From Nocardia sp. (lineage in GTDB: Bacteria > Actinomycetota > Actinomycetes > Mycobacteriales > Mycobacteriaceae): a DNA stretch of 58,899 nt. Positions 15,219-23,686 of this stretch are shown in pieces. Location of the stretch: positions 1 through 58,899 of the forward strand of contig NZ_JAODNK010000157.1 of assembly GCF_025465275.1 (NCBI RefSeq), given 5' to 3'. The notes below the pieces were generated by a model. The model worked only from the letters and a program-made list of their open reading frames with translations. It searched no databases and was not told where the DNA came from. The first letter of the stretch is position 1. Every line of letters starts with the position of its first letter. A program made the position numbers and the translations under genes.

Positions 15219-17774
15219 GTGGACTCGTTCAATCCCACCACCAAGACCCAGGCGGCGCTGACCGCCGCCCTGCAAGCGGCCTCGGCCGCGGGCAACCCGG
15301 AAATCCGTCCGGCGCACTTGCTGGTGGCGTTGCTGGATCAGACCGATGGCATCGCCGCACCCCTGTTGAAGGCCGTCGCAGTCGATCCGGCAACGGTTCG
15401 GCGCGAGGCCCAGGACGTTGTCGACCGGCTGCCCCGCGCATCCGGCGCGACCACGCAGCCGCAACTCGGCCGGGAGGCGCTCGCCGCCATCACGGCCGCC
15501 CAGCGGCTCGCTACCGAAATGGGCGACGAATACGTCTCCACCGAACACCTCATGGTCGGCCTCGCCGCCGGTGACTCCGACATCTCGCAACTGCTGCTGA
15601 AATACGGGGCCACCGCCGACGCCCTGCGCGACGCGTTCACCACCGTGCGCGGCAATACCCGTGTCACCACCGCTGATCCCGAGGGCAGCTACCAGGCGCT
15701 GGACAAGTACTCCACCGACCTGACCGCCGCCGCCCGCGAGGGCAAACTGGACCCGGTCATCGGGCGCGACACCGAGATTCGGCGCGTGGTGCAGGTGCTG
15801 TCGCGGCGCACCAAGAACAATCCGGTGCTCATCGGCGAACCCGGTGTGGGCAAGACCGCCATCGTGGAGGGCCTCGCGCAGCGCATCATCGCCGGCGATG
15901 TGCCGGAGTCGTTGCGCGGCAAGAAACTGGTATCGCTGGACCTCGGCGCCATGGTCGCCGGAGCGAAGTACCGCGGTGAATTCGAGGAGCGGCTCAAGGC
16001 CGTCCTGGAAGAGATCAAATCCAGTGCGGGACAGATCATCACCTTCATCGACGAGCTGCACACCATTGTGGGTGCGGGCGCGACCGGTGAATCCGCCATG
16101 GACGCGGGCAATATGATCAAGCCCATGCTCGCGCGCGGTGAGCTGCGGCTCGTCGGCGCGACCACGCTCGACGAATTCCGGCAGCACATCGAGAAGGATC
16201 CGGCCCTGGAACGCCGCTTCCAGCAGGTGTTCGTCGGCGAACCCTCGGTGGAGGACACCGTCGGCATTCTGCGCGGGCTCAAGGAGCGCTACGAGAACCA
16301 TCACCACGTGCGCATCACCGACTCCGCGCTGGTCGCCGCGGCCACGCTGTCGGATCGCTACATCACCTCCCGGTTCCTGCCGGACAAGGCCATCGACCTG
16401 GTCGACGAGGCCTCGTCCCGGCTGCGCATGGAAATCGATTCGCGACCGGTGGAAATCGATCAGGTCGAGCGGGCGGTGCGGCGACTCGAGATCGAGGAGG
16501 TCGCACTCGCCAAGGAGACCGACGAGGCCTCCAAGCAACGCCTGGAGAAGCTGCGGTCCGAATTGGCCGACGACCGTGAGCAACTCAACCAATTGATGAC
16601 CCGCTGGCAGAACGAGAAGCAGGCCATCGATTCGGTTAGCGGGCTCAAGGAGGAGCTGGAGGCACTGCGCGGGGAATCCGAGCGCGCCGAGCGCGACGGT
16701 GATCTCGGCAAGGCCGCCGAACTCCGCTACGGGCGAATCCCCAAGCTGGAGAAGGAACTTACCGAAGCCGAGGCGAAGGCCAAGGGCGCTTCCGACGGTG
16801 ACGTCATGCTCAAGGAGGAGGTCGGGCCCGACGATATCGCCGAGGTGGTGTCCGCGTGGACCGGTATCCCCGTGGGCCGGATGATGGAGGGCGAGACCCA
16901 GAAGCTGCTCCGCATGGAGGACGAGCTGCGTCATCGGGTCATCGGTCAGGTCGAACCCGTGCAGGCCGTCTCCGACGCGGTGCGCCGGGCGCGGGCCGGT
17001 GTCGCCGACCCGAATCGGCCGACCGGATCGTTCCTGTTCGTCGGGCCCACCGGCGTCGGCAAGACCGAACTGGCAAAGGCCCTGGCCGACTTCCTGTTCG
17101 ACGACGAACGCGCCATGATCCGCATCGATATGAGCGAGTACAGCGAGAAGCATTCGGTGGCTCGCCTGGTCGGTGCGCCGCCCGGATATGTCGGCTACGA
17201 CCAGGGCGGTCAGCTGACCGAAGCGGTGCGGCGGCGGCCGTACTCGGTGGTGCTCTTCGACGAGATCGAGAAGGCGCACCCGGATGTCTTCGACATTCTG
17301 CTGCAGGTGCTCGACGAAGGCAGGCTCACCGACAGCCAGGGTCGCACGGTCGATTTCCGGAACACGATCCTCATCCTCACCTCCAACCTGGGTGCGGGTG
17401 GCTCGCACGAGATGGTGATGAATGCCGTGCGCGCGGCGTTCAAGCCGGAGTTCCTCAACCGGCTCGACGATGTGGTCATGTTCCACCCGCTCGACGAGGA
17501 GCAGCTGGAGGAGATCGTCGACATCCAGCTGAACCAGCTGCAGAAGCGGCTCGCCCAGCGCAGGCTCAATCTGGAGGTCTCCGATTCGGCCCGCTTCTGG
17601 CTCGCGGTCCGCGGCTACGACCCGGCCTACGGGGCGCGCCCGCTGCGCCGCCTCATCCAGCAGTCCATCGGCGACAGCCTCGCCAAGGAATTGCTGGCCG
17701 GCGAGGTCCAGGACGGTGACACCGTGAATGTCAACGTCACGCCCGACGGAGACTCCCTCATCGTCGGCCGCTGA
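15219..17774 (+). CDS. clpB: ATP-dependent chaperone ClpB (Hsp100 disaggregase)
   Basis: 851 residues from GTG 15219, chosen because GGAAGG sits 5 nt upstream and the product then begins MDSFNPTTKT as is usual in relatives. Domains in order: the Clp N-domain (1-150), AAA1 with Walker A GEPGVGKT at about 206-213, the coiled-coil middle domain (about 400-530), and AAA2 with GPTGVGKTE at about 609-617 and Walker B VVLFDEIEKAHPD. A C-terminal oligomerisation region follows. It extracts proteins from aggregates as a hexamer with DnaK/DnaJ/GrpE. It is controlled by the HAIR/SigH-like promoter upstream and ends at a strong hairpin. Confidence 0.98.
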   Translation: MDSFNPTTKTQAALTAALQAASAAGNPEIRPAHLLVALLDQTDGIAAPLLKAVAVDPATVRREAQDVVDRLPRASGATTQPQLGREALAAITAAQRLATEMGDEYVSTEHLMVGLAAGDSDISQLLLKYGATADALRDAFTTVRGNTRVTTADPEGSYQALDKYSTDLTAAAREGKLDPVIGRDTEIRRVVQVLSRRTKNNPVLIGEPGVGKTAIVEGLAQRIIAGDVPESLRGKKLVSLDLGAMVAGAKYRGEFEERLKAVLEEIKSSAGQIITFIDELHTIVGAGATGESAMDAGNMIKPMLARGELRLVGATTLDEFRQHIEKDPALERRFQQVFVGEPSVEDTVGILRGLKERYENHHHVRITDSALVAAATLSDRYITSRFLPDKAIDLVDEASSRLRMEIDSRPVEIDQVERAVRRLEIEEVALAKETDEASKQRLEKLRSELADDREQLNQLMTRWQNEKQAIDSVSGLKEELEALRGESERAERDGDLGKAAELRYGRIPKLEKELTEAEAKAKGASDGDVMLKEEVGPDDIAEVVSAWTGIPVGRMMEGETQKLLRMEDELRHRVIGQVEPVQAVSDAVRRARAGVADPNRPTGSFLFVGPTGVGKTELAKALADFLFDDERAMIRIDMSEYSEKHSVARLVGAPPGYVGYDQGGQLTEAVRRRPYSVVLFDEIEKAHPDVFDILLQVLDEGRLTDSQGRTVDFRNTILILTSNLGAGGSHEMVMNAVRAAFKPEFLNRLDDVVMFHPLDEEQLEEIVDIQLNQLQKRLAQRRLNLEVSDSARFWLAVRGYDPAYGARPLRRLIQQSIGDSLAKELLAGEVQDGDTVNVNVTPDGDSLIVGR

Positions 17775-17790
17775 TTCGGCCTGCACAGCC

Positions 17791-17824
17791 CGTGGCCCCG
17801 AGGACACCAGTCCTCGGGGCCACG
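17791..17824 (+). terminator. Terminator after clpB
   Basis: A perfect 15-bp stem (CGTGGCCCCGAGGAC / GTCCTCGGGGCCACG) with the loop ACCA, 16 nt past the clpB stop. Confidence 0.85.
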
Positions 17825-17870
17825 CCCTACCTCTCGAACGCCGAGCCCCCCAACAACATCCGCTCCAAGG

Positions 17871-17977
17871 TCGTGGCCCGCCCGGTTCTGGACTGAGCGG
17901 AGGGAGCGAAGCGGAGGAGCGGAGGGAGGGAAGAGCCGGGTAACAGGGCCACGACCCGCCCGGAGCGAAGCGGAGGG
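17871..17977 (+). ncRNA. Structured intergenic element, copy 1 (candidate RNA or palindromic mobile element)
   Basis: An 84-bp stem-loop followed by a 23-bp purine-rich tail. The outer stem is TCGTGGCCC (17871-17879) with GGGCCACGA (17946-17954). The inner stem is GCCCGGTTCT (17880-17889) with 17932-17941, allowing two G-T pairs. The loop is G/A-rich. A second copy at 45259-45371 has the same layout, the same loop sequence and compensatory changes in both stems. Both copies point toward the downstream gene and end about 100 bp before its start. Type is tentative. Confidence 0.5.
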
Positions 17978-18075
17978 CAAATTGAACACAGCACCCGCCC
18001 GCCTGAAGCAGAGCCAGAAATTCACAGACCCCGAGTTCGCGGCTGTTGTGGGTTTTGCACCCTAGTCTGGAGGTC

Positions 18076-18945
18076 ATGACTAGTCCGAGCGATCCGTGGT
18101 CGCGGCGGCCCGAACCTGAGCCGGTGGATGGTCCGACCGAGAAGGTCGGGTCCGCCGCCGAGCAGGTGGGGCAGCCTTCGGAAGTCTCGCCGACCGAATA
18201 CTTCGCGCAGCAGCAGGGGCCGGAGGCCACCCGGGTGCTGCCACCGCACGACCCGCAGTGGGGTGGGTACGAGAGCGGCGGCGAGTATCCGCCGACGGCC
18301 GCCTATCCGCCGGTGTCCGGCTACGGGCCGACTCCGGGGAACACCGGAGGCATGGGCTACGGGCCGACCGCCCAGTACGCCGCGCCCGGGTATCCGGGCG
18401 GACCCGGTGGGCCCGGCGGCGGCTATCCACCGGCTGGGTTCCCACAGCAGCCGGGACCACCGCCACCGCCCTCGCGGACCAATCTCTGGATCGGCCTCGG
18501 CATTGCCGCGTTCGCGCTGGTAGCGCTGGTCGGCGTGGTCGTGGGAGTGCTACTGGCGCACAAGGATTCATCGGACAGCACCGCCTCGGCCACCACCTCG
18601 CGGATGAGCGGATTCGCGGTGCCGGGCTTCCCGGGCAACACCTCGGCGCAGCCGCTCCCGAGTGGTGTTCCGACCATCCCGGGTCTCGGCGATATCGACC
18701 AGCTCGGCGCGAATATGGGCACCATCGCGAGCAATGACGGCACCACCCTGACCATGACCTCACTGTCCGGCACTACGGTGACCGTGCACACCGATGAACG
18801 GACGCAGGTGATTTCGCTGAGCAGTACCAAGGTGGCGGATCTACCCGTGGGCGAGATGGTGATGGTTCAGGGCGACAAGAACGCCGACGGATCCGTTCAG
18901 GCCAAGATCATCATCAGCACGTCGCTGCCGGGTGGGCCTCGGTGA
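18076..18945 (+). CDS. Single-pass membrane protein with C-terminal DUF5666-like domain
   Basis: 289 residues from ATG 18076. The first 135 residues are a Pro/Gly/Tyr-rich cytoplasmic segment (repeats such as YPPTAAYPPVSGYGP). One membrane helix lies at about 138-165 (GLGIAAFALVALVGVVVGVL), with an extracytoplasmic C-terminus. The last 80 residues (TIASNDGTTLTMTSLSGTTV ... GDKNADGSVQAKIII) look like the small beta-barrel DUF5666, which often recurs in secreted actinobacterial proteins. Function is unknown. A TAGTCT -10-like hexamer ends 7 nt before the ATG, and GGAGG also lies there, so either leaderless or normal initiation is possible. The structured element at 17871 is 99 bp upstream. Confidence 0.8.
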   Translation: MTSPSDPWSRRPEPEPVDGPTEKVGSAAEQVGQPSEVSPTEYFAQQQGPEATRVLPPHDPQWGGYESGGEYPPTAAYPPVSGYGPTPGNTGGMGYGPTAQYAAPGYPGGPGGPGGGYPPAGFPQQPGPPPPPSRTNLWIGLGIAAFALVALVGVVVGVLLAHKDSSDSTASATTSRMSGFAVPGFPGNTSAQPLPSGVPTIPGLGDIDQLGANMGTIASNDGTTLTMTSLSGTTVTVHTDERTQVISLSSTKVADLPVGEMVMVQGDKNADGSVQAKIIISTSLPGGPR

Positions 18946-19004
18946 TCGATATGGGTGCAGGCGTACCGGGCACACACCCGCCCGGCTGGATAGGGTAGGC
19001 GGCG

Positions 19005-20120
19005 ATGACGGCTATATGGTTCGGGTTGGCGGCGATCGCGCTGGTGGGTGCGATCGTGCTGCTCTATTTCGATCGGCTGCAACGGCAGCGCACGGGACAT
19101 GTGCGACAGGTCTGGGCGAAATCCCAGGGCTACACCTATGTCTCGGTGGAACCGGCGCTTGCCTCCACCTGGCGGCGCGGCGCGCTCGCCAAGCTCGGTT
19201 ACCTGTCCGCGGTGGATGTGGTGTCCGGCAACCGCAAGGGCGAGAAGTTCGTGCTCTTCGATCTGGAGGATGCCGCCACCCTGGTCGCGGTGCGCCGGCA
19301 GATCGGCTCGGACATCGATATCGACCTGCGGTTGAAGACGGCCGCGCCGCCCAAGGACCACGATCTGGAACTCCTTGGCGCCATAGGTGATCGGGTCGTG
19401 TTCGCCACGAATCCGGATATCGCCAGGCATGCCGTGGATCAGCGCATGGTGGCGTTCATCGAATCGCTGCCCGATACCGTGCAGCAGCTGTGGAGTGAGG
19501 GCAACTGGACCCTCGGCATGCTGCATGTCGCCTCCGTGTCCAAGGACTGGGAGATGGCCATCGATGCGGTGCTGCGGCTGTCCGGGCTGCTGCATGTGCT
19601 GCCGCCGGTCATCAGCTCCGAGCGCGGTCGCGACGAACTGCCGGAACCCGGTCGCTCGCATCCGGTTCCGGAGGACGACGACTACGACGGTTACGACGAG
19701 GACGGCGATTACGCCCGCCCCGCGAGCCGCCCGGCGCGGGCCGGCCAGCCGGACGACGAGGACGAATACAGCCCGCTGCTGAACGATATCGCCGGCGAGG
19801 AGTCCGAGTCCGAAAACCGGCGTCCCGCACTGAAGGTCGTGCCGGACCCGCGGAATCGCCCGCGCCGCAACTGGCCGCCCGCACCCGAGGCGGAAGGCGA
19901 ATGGTCGGACGAGGACGACGAGGGCAGGCCCCGCCGCCCGCCGGTCGGTGACGACGACTGGCACGATGCCGAATCCGGCGACTGGCACGAGGACGACTCC
20001 GAAGACCTCCGGGACGAAGAACCCGAAGAGGGCTGGCGCAAGGATCAGGGCCGCAGTGCGCCGCCCGGCGGCCCCTTCCATCCCGGCTTCCGGCCGTTCC
20101 AGGGACCCGCTCCCCGGTGA
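19005..20120 (+). CDS. Membrane-anchored conserved protein, Rv0383c-like
   Basis: 371 residues with an N-terminal membrane helix (FGLAAIALVGAIVLLYFDRL), then a globular domain of about 180 residues (motif WAKSQGYTYVSVEPALASTW; later WTLGMLHVASVSKDWEMAID) and a long acidic, Pro/Arg-rich tail from about residue 210 to the end. In M. tuberculosis the Rv0383c gene lies between pyrE and clpB, as I recall, and here the gene is likewise between clpB and pyrE. The tail is longer than I expect for the family and is probably disordered. No enzymatic motif is seen. A T-run terminator follows. Confidence 0.8.
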   Translation: MTAIWFGLAAIALVGAIVLLYFDRLQRQRTGHVRQVWAKSQGYTYVSVEPALASTWRRGALAKLGYLSAVDVVSGNRKGEKFVLFDLEDAATLVAVRRQIGSDIDIDLRLKTAAPPKDHDLELLGAIGDRVVFATNPDIARHAVDQRMVAFIESLPDTVQQLWSEGNWTLGMLHVASVSKDWEMAIDAVLRLSGLLHVLPPVISSERGRDELPEPGRSHPVPEDDDYDGYDEDGDYARPASRPARAGQPDDEDEYSPLLNDIAGEESESENRRPALKVVPDPRNRPRRNWPPAPEAEGEWSDEDDEGRPRRPPVGDDDWHDAESGDWHEDDSEDLRDEEPEEGWRKDQGRSAPPGGPFHPGFRPFQGPAPR

Positions 20121-20127
20121 GTCGCCA

Positions 20128-20154
20128 CGCCCCGGTCGACGGCCGGGGCGTTTT
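20128..20154 (+). terminator. Rho-independent terminator
   Basis: CGCCCCGG and CCGGGGCG pair with a 7-nt loop and are followed by TTTT, 7 nt after the preceding stop. Confidence 0.85.
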
Positions 20155-20268
20155 CGTGCGCACCTTCGTGCGTGTATTCGCCGCGCGGAGAGCCGCGAGG
20201 GACCACAATGGGTCCGCAGTCCCGGTCACCGCCGACCGTGCCCATGTCGTGCGAGTGACGGGTTGTCG

Positions 20269-21111
20269 ATGACCGAGAGCTCTCCTGATGCTCATGTAGA
20301 TGACGCCGCGATGAGCGCCGCGCGTTTGCCCGGTGCTCATCGCCCGGTGGCATTGGTCACCGGGCCGTCGTCCGGTATCGGCAAGGCGTACGCCCTGCGG
20401 CTCGCCGCCCTCGGCTACGACCTGGTGCTGGTGGCGCGCGACGAAGCGCGGCTGGCGACACTGGCTCACGATGTCGAGGTGCGGTTCGGGGCGCGCGCTC
20501 AGGTGCTGCCCGCCGATCTGGCGCTCGCGCAGGATCGGAATCGGGTGGCCGCCAGGCTGCGCGAGGGTGTCCAATTCCTGGTCAACAATGCGGGATTCGA
20601 CATGTCCGGCGACTTCTGGACGCTCGAACCGGACGCCCTGCAGGCGCAATTGGATGTGAACGTCACCGCCGTCGTGCAATTGACCCGTGCGGCGGTGCCC
20701 GCCATGGTGCACGCCGCCGACGGCACGGTGGTGAATCTGTCCAGCATGGCCGGTCTGATACCCGGTAGGGGTTCGACCTATTCGGCCTCCAAGGCGTACG
20801 TCGTATCCTTCTCGCAAGGGCTGGCAGGCGGGCTGGCCGGGACCGGAGTCCGGGTGCAGGCATTGTGCCCGGGGTTCGTCCGCACCGAATTCCACGAACG
20901 GGCCGGAATCGATATGGGCTCGTTGCCACGACCGCTGTGGTTGACCGTGGACGAGGTGGTGGCGGGCTCACTGGCCGATCTGGAGAAGAACCGGGTGATC
21001 AGCGTGCCCGGTGCGCAGTACAAAGCGATCGCCGCGGTCGCCGGACTGATCCCGAGGTCCCTGGTGACCCGCCTCAATCGTGGCCTTTTCAACGCACGCG
21101 GAAGGACATAG
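20269..21111 (+). CDS. Short-chain dehydrogenase/reductase (SDR)
   Basis: 280 residues from ATG 20269 (a later ATG at 20311 is possible). The Rossmann motif is TGPSSGIGKAYA, a GxxxGxG form with Pro-Ser instead of Ala-Ser. NNAGF follows, then the catalytic Ser in LSSMAG and the YSASK active-site Tyr-Lys. The C-terminus (LNRGLFNARGRT) resembles the SDRs that reduce ketoacyl or long-chain substrates. The substrate is unknown. It is 8 bp upstream of pyrE and likely co-transcribed with it. Confidence 0.88.
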   Translation: MTESSPDAHVDDAAMSAARLPGAHRPVALVTGPSSGIGKAYALRLAALGYDLVLVARDEARLATLAHDVEVRFGARAQVLPADLALAQDRNRVAARLREGVQFLVNNAGFDMSGDFWTLEPDALQAQLDVNVTAVVQLTRAAVPAMVHAADGTVVNLSSMAGLIPGRGSTYSASKAYVVSFSQGLAGGLAGTGVRVQALCPGFVRTEFHERAGIDMGSLPRPLWLTVDEVVAGSLADLEKNRVISVPGAQYKAIAAVAGLIPRSLVTRLNRGLFNARGRT

Positions 21112-21119
21112 ACACAGCA

Positions 21120-21665
21120 ATGCAGGTAACGACGACCGACCGGGACAGACTGGCCGAACTGGTGCGCGCACTCGCTGTCGTGCACGGCAAGGTCACCCTG
21201 TCCTCGGGCAAGGAAGCCGACTACTACGTGGACCTGCGGCGCGCCACCCTGCACCACGAGGCGGCGCCGCTCATCGGCAAACTGCTGCGTGAACTCGTGG
21301 CGGACTGGGACTTCGAAGCTGTCGGCGGGCTCACCATGGGTGCGGATCCGGTGGCGGCCGCGGTGCTGCACGCGCCGGGCCGGCCCGTCAATGCGTTCGT
21401 GGTCCGCAAGGCTGCCAAGACGCACGGCATGCAGCGGCAGATCGAGGGTCCCGACATCGTGGGCAAGCGTGTACTGGTGGTGGAGGACACCACGACCACC
21501 GGTAACTCGCCGGTCACCGCGGTGCGCGCACTGCGCGACGCCGGGGCCATTGTGGTCGGTGTGGCGACCGTGGTGGATCGGGAAACCGGGGCGGACGGCG
21601 TGATCGCCGCTGAAGGACTGGAGTATCGGTCCATTCTCGGACTGAAGGATCTGGCTCTGGGCTGA
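21120..21665 (+). CDS. pyrE: Orotate phosphoribosyltransferase
   Basis: 181 residues from ATG 21120. The PRPP-binding signature is VLVVEDTTTTGNSPVTAV. Orotate-site residues lie in LSSGKEADYYVDLR, and the flexible loop is VVRKAAKTHGMQRQ. It makes OMP from orotate and PRPP in pyrimidine synthesis. Its length fits the short actinobacterial type. The start closely follows the SDR stop. The neighbourhood (TrmH, Rv0383c-like, clpB) is as in mycobacteria. Confidence 0.96.
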   Translation: MQVTTTDRDRLAELVRALAVVHGKVTLSSGKEADYYVDLRRATLHHEAAPLIGKLLRELVADWDFEAVGGLTMGADPVAAAVLHAPGRPVNAFVVRKAAKTHGMQRQIEGPDIVGKRVLVVEDTTTTGNSPVTAVRALRDAGAIVVGVATVVDRETGADGVIAAEGLEYRSILGLKDLALG

Positions 21666-21704
21666 ATCGGTGCCCTGGGTTAGCCTGGGTGCTGGTTTTC
21701 TGTC

Positions 21705-21718
21705 CGACAACGTTGTCG
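21705..21718. promoter_or_regulatory. Perfect 14-bp palindrome upstream of the ketosynthase gene
   Basis: CGACAACGTTGTCG lies 34 bp before the GTG start, between pyrE and the FabH-like gene. Its symmetry is that of a TetR-type operator. No regulator gene is adjacent. Confidence 0.45.
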
Positions 21719-21751
21719 AACTGCTGTTGTGAAGGGTCGTGTGAGTCACCT

Positions 21752-22810
21752 GTGGTGAGCATTGCAATCAACAAGGGTCATCAGAATGTTGCGATGCTCG
21801 GCATCGGTGCCTATCGCCCCGAGCGGATCGTCAGCAACGCTGAGGTGTGCAAGGTGCTCGACTCCACTCCCGAGTGGATCTTCGACCGCACCGGCATCCA
21901 CAACCGGCGTTGGATCAGTGGCGACGAGACGATTCGATCGATGTCGGTGGCGGCGGGCGAACGCGCGCTGAAGAACACCGGCATCGATCGGTCCAAGATC
22001 GGCGCCCTGGTGCTGTGCACCTCCAGCTGGCTCAAGCTCACCCCGCACGGTGCGCCGAGCATTGCCTCCGACCTGGGCATGAACGGCATTCCGGCCTTCG
22101 ACCTCGTCTCCGGCTGCGGTGGCTTCTGCTACGGCCTCGGGGTGGCGACCGACATGATCCGCTCGGGCTCCGCCGAATACATCCTCGTCATCGGCGCCGA
22201 GACCATGACCGTCGGCCTGGATCCGACCGACCGCGGCACCGCCATGATCTTCGGCGACGGTGCGGGTGCGGTCGTGATCGGCCCGAGCGAAGAGAACGGC
22301 ATCTCCCCGACGGTGTGGGGCAGCGACGGCGAGAATGCCGAAGCCATCTCCCAGGACGTCGACTTCCTGGCGTACATGAACAAGGCGCAGGCGCTGCAGG
22401 GCACCGACCCCGACGTCGAGCCCGTCGGCCGCATGTCGCTGCATATGGAGGGCCCCAAGGTTTTCCGCTGGGCCGCGGTCACGCTGCCGCGCGCGCTCTC
22501 CAGCGCCATCGAGCTGTCGGGGGTGGCCAAGGAGGACATCGAGGTGTTCGTCCCGCATCAGGCCAATGCCCGCATCAACGAGCTCATGCGCAAGAACCTC
22601 GGACTCCCGGACGATCTGCCCATGGCCAATGACATCGAGAACACCGGCAATACCTCGGCCGCCTCGGTGCCGCTGGCCATGGAGGAGATGCTGGTGACCG
22701 GTAAGGCCAAGGGCGGCCAGCTCGCGCTGCTGCTCGGTTTCGGCGCGGGCCTGTCCTACGCGGGCCAGGTCGCCGTGCTGCCCCCCGCCCCGGCCGAGCC
22801 CAGCTTCTGA
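21752..22810 (+). CDS. Beta-ketoacyl-ACP synthase III (FabH-like)
   Basis: About 352 residues, with GTG 21752 or 21755 as start. It is a thiolase-fold ketosynthase III: catalytic Cys122 in SGCGGFCYGL, His in PHQANARIN and Asn in ENTGNTSAA complete the Cys-His-Asn triad. It would condense an acyl-CoA with malonyl-ACP, starting fatty acid or specialised lipid synthesis. The protein is a bit longer than E. coli FabH (317), with a 12-residue N-terminal extension (INKGHQNVAML) and a Pro-rich end. It stands alone with no acyl carrier protein next to it, so a housekeeping or special-lipid role cannot be separated. YhhN-like gene follows within 15 bp. Confidence 0.92.
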   Translation: MVSIAINKGHQNVAMLGIGAYRPERIVSNAEVCKVLDSTPEWIFDRTGIHNRRWISGDETIRSMSVAAGERALKNTGIDRSKIGALVLCTSSWLKLTPHGAPSIASDLGMNGIPAFDLVSGCGGFCYGLGVATDMIRSGSAEYILVIGAETMTVGLDPTDRGTAMIFGDGAGAVVIGPSEENGISPTVWGSDGENAEAISQDVDFLAYMNKAQALQGTDPDVEPVGRMSLHMEGPKVFRWAAVTLPRALSSAIELSGVAKEDIEVFVPHQANARINELMRKNLGLPDDLPMANDIENTGNTSAASVPLAMEEMLVTGKAKGGQLALLLGFGAGLSYAGQVAVLPPAPAEPSF

Positions 22811-22824
22811 ACCGAGACCCGCTG

Positions 22825-23511
22825 ATGCCCAGACCATTCCGGGCCGCCTTCGTCGGCGCCGCCGCTGTGACGGTGTTCGGCGCGGTCACCGGCCGCGACA
22901 AACTGCAGTGGGCCGCAAAGCCTTTGCTGATGCCGCTGCTGGCGGCGGACGTCGCCACCAATGACGACGGCCTCGACCCCGCCGACCGCGCGGTACTGCT
23001 CGGCGCCCTCGCCGCCGCGACGGTCGGCGACATCCTGCTCCTCGCACCGGACGACGATCGCCGATTGATCGCGGGCGCTTCATCTTTCGCGGTCATGCAG
23101 ACCGGCTACTCCTGGCTGTGGTGGCGGCACGGCGCCCGCCCGCGCCCCCAGATCGCCGCCCCCCGCCTCGCCGCCTGGCTCGCCGCCGCCGCCCTCATGC
23201 GCGCCAAGGCTCCCGCAGTAGCCCTGCCCCTCACCGCCTACGGCGCCACCCTCGGCACGGCCGCCACCCTGGCCGGCGACCCGGCTCTCGCCCCCGGCAC
23301 GAAAAACATTGCAGGCCTGAACATCCCAGGCCGCGACCCGCGCACCCGCCTCGCCCTCGGCGCCCTCCTCTTCACCATCTCCGACGGCCTCATAGTCCTA
23401 CGCAAGATCTTCGCCCGCACCCCCCGCTCCCGCCACATCACCGAGGGCGTAATCCTCACCACCTACGCGGCAGCCCAATACCTCCTAGCCGACCCCCGCG
23501 CCCACCACTAA
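22825..23511 (+). CDS. YhhN/TMEM86-family membrane protein (lysoplasmalogenase-like)
   Basis: 228 residues, nearly all hydrophobic, with about eight predicted helices. The family landmarks are AAKPLLMPLLAADV near residue 35, VGDILLLAPDD at about 70 and FTISDGLIVLRK near 185, where conserved Asp residues sit inside membrane segments. Animal relatives (TMEM86) hydrolyse the vinyl-ether bond of lysoplasmalogen; bacterial members are little studied and actinobacteria seldom make plasmalogens. It is probably co-transcribed with the ketosynthase. Third-position GC is extremely high in the second half. Confidence 0.8.
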   Translation: MPRPFRAAFVGAAAVTVFGAVTGRDKLQWAAKPLLMPLLAADVATNDDGLDPADRAVLLGALAAATVGDILLLAPDDDRRLIAGASSFAVMQTGYSWLWWRHGARPRPQIAAPRLAAWLAAAALMRAKAPAVALPLTAYGATLGTAATLAGDPALAPGTKNIAGLNIPGRDPRTRLALGALLFTISDGLIVLRKIFARTPRSRHITEGVILTTYAAAQYLLADPRAHH

Positions 23512-23523
23512 GAACCCTCCCCA

Positions 23524-23681
23524 CCGAACAGCGCATGCCCGCACCGAACAGTGCCGATCATGGCTGTTCGGGTGGGACACAAGCTGTTCGGTGCGGAACA
23601 GCGTGTGTCCGTGCCGAACAGCGCGTGTTGGTGTCGAACAGCGCCGATCGGGGCTGTTCGGTTGGGATGGGGGCTGTTTGG
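23524..23681. repeat. CCGAACAG 20-bp-register repeat array between convergent genes
   Basis: The 8-mer CCGAACAG (or one-base variants) starts at 23524, 23544, 23594, 23614 and 23634. Its complement CTGTTCGG (or variants) starts at 23564, 23584, 23654 and 23674. All steps are exactly 20 bp except one of 10 bp (23584 to 23594). The forward and reverse blocks can fold into two imperfect hairpins of about 35 bp stem each (23524-23591 and 23614-23681). It fills the gap between the YhhN-like and kinase genes. Confidence 0.9.
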
Positions 23682-23686
23682 TTGAA

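Noticed and set aside
15057..18230. A 1057-residue open frame antisense to clpB
   Set aside because: Its composition (His/Asp/Arg/Gly-rich) is that of a complementary-strand shadow of a high-GC gene; clpB on the other strand is certain.
23524..23681. The 20-bp-step array as a CRISPR array
   Set aside because: The repeat core is only 8 bp, changes orientation and has 12-bp spacers; no cas genes are near.
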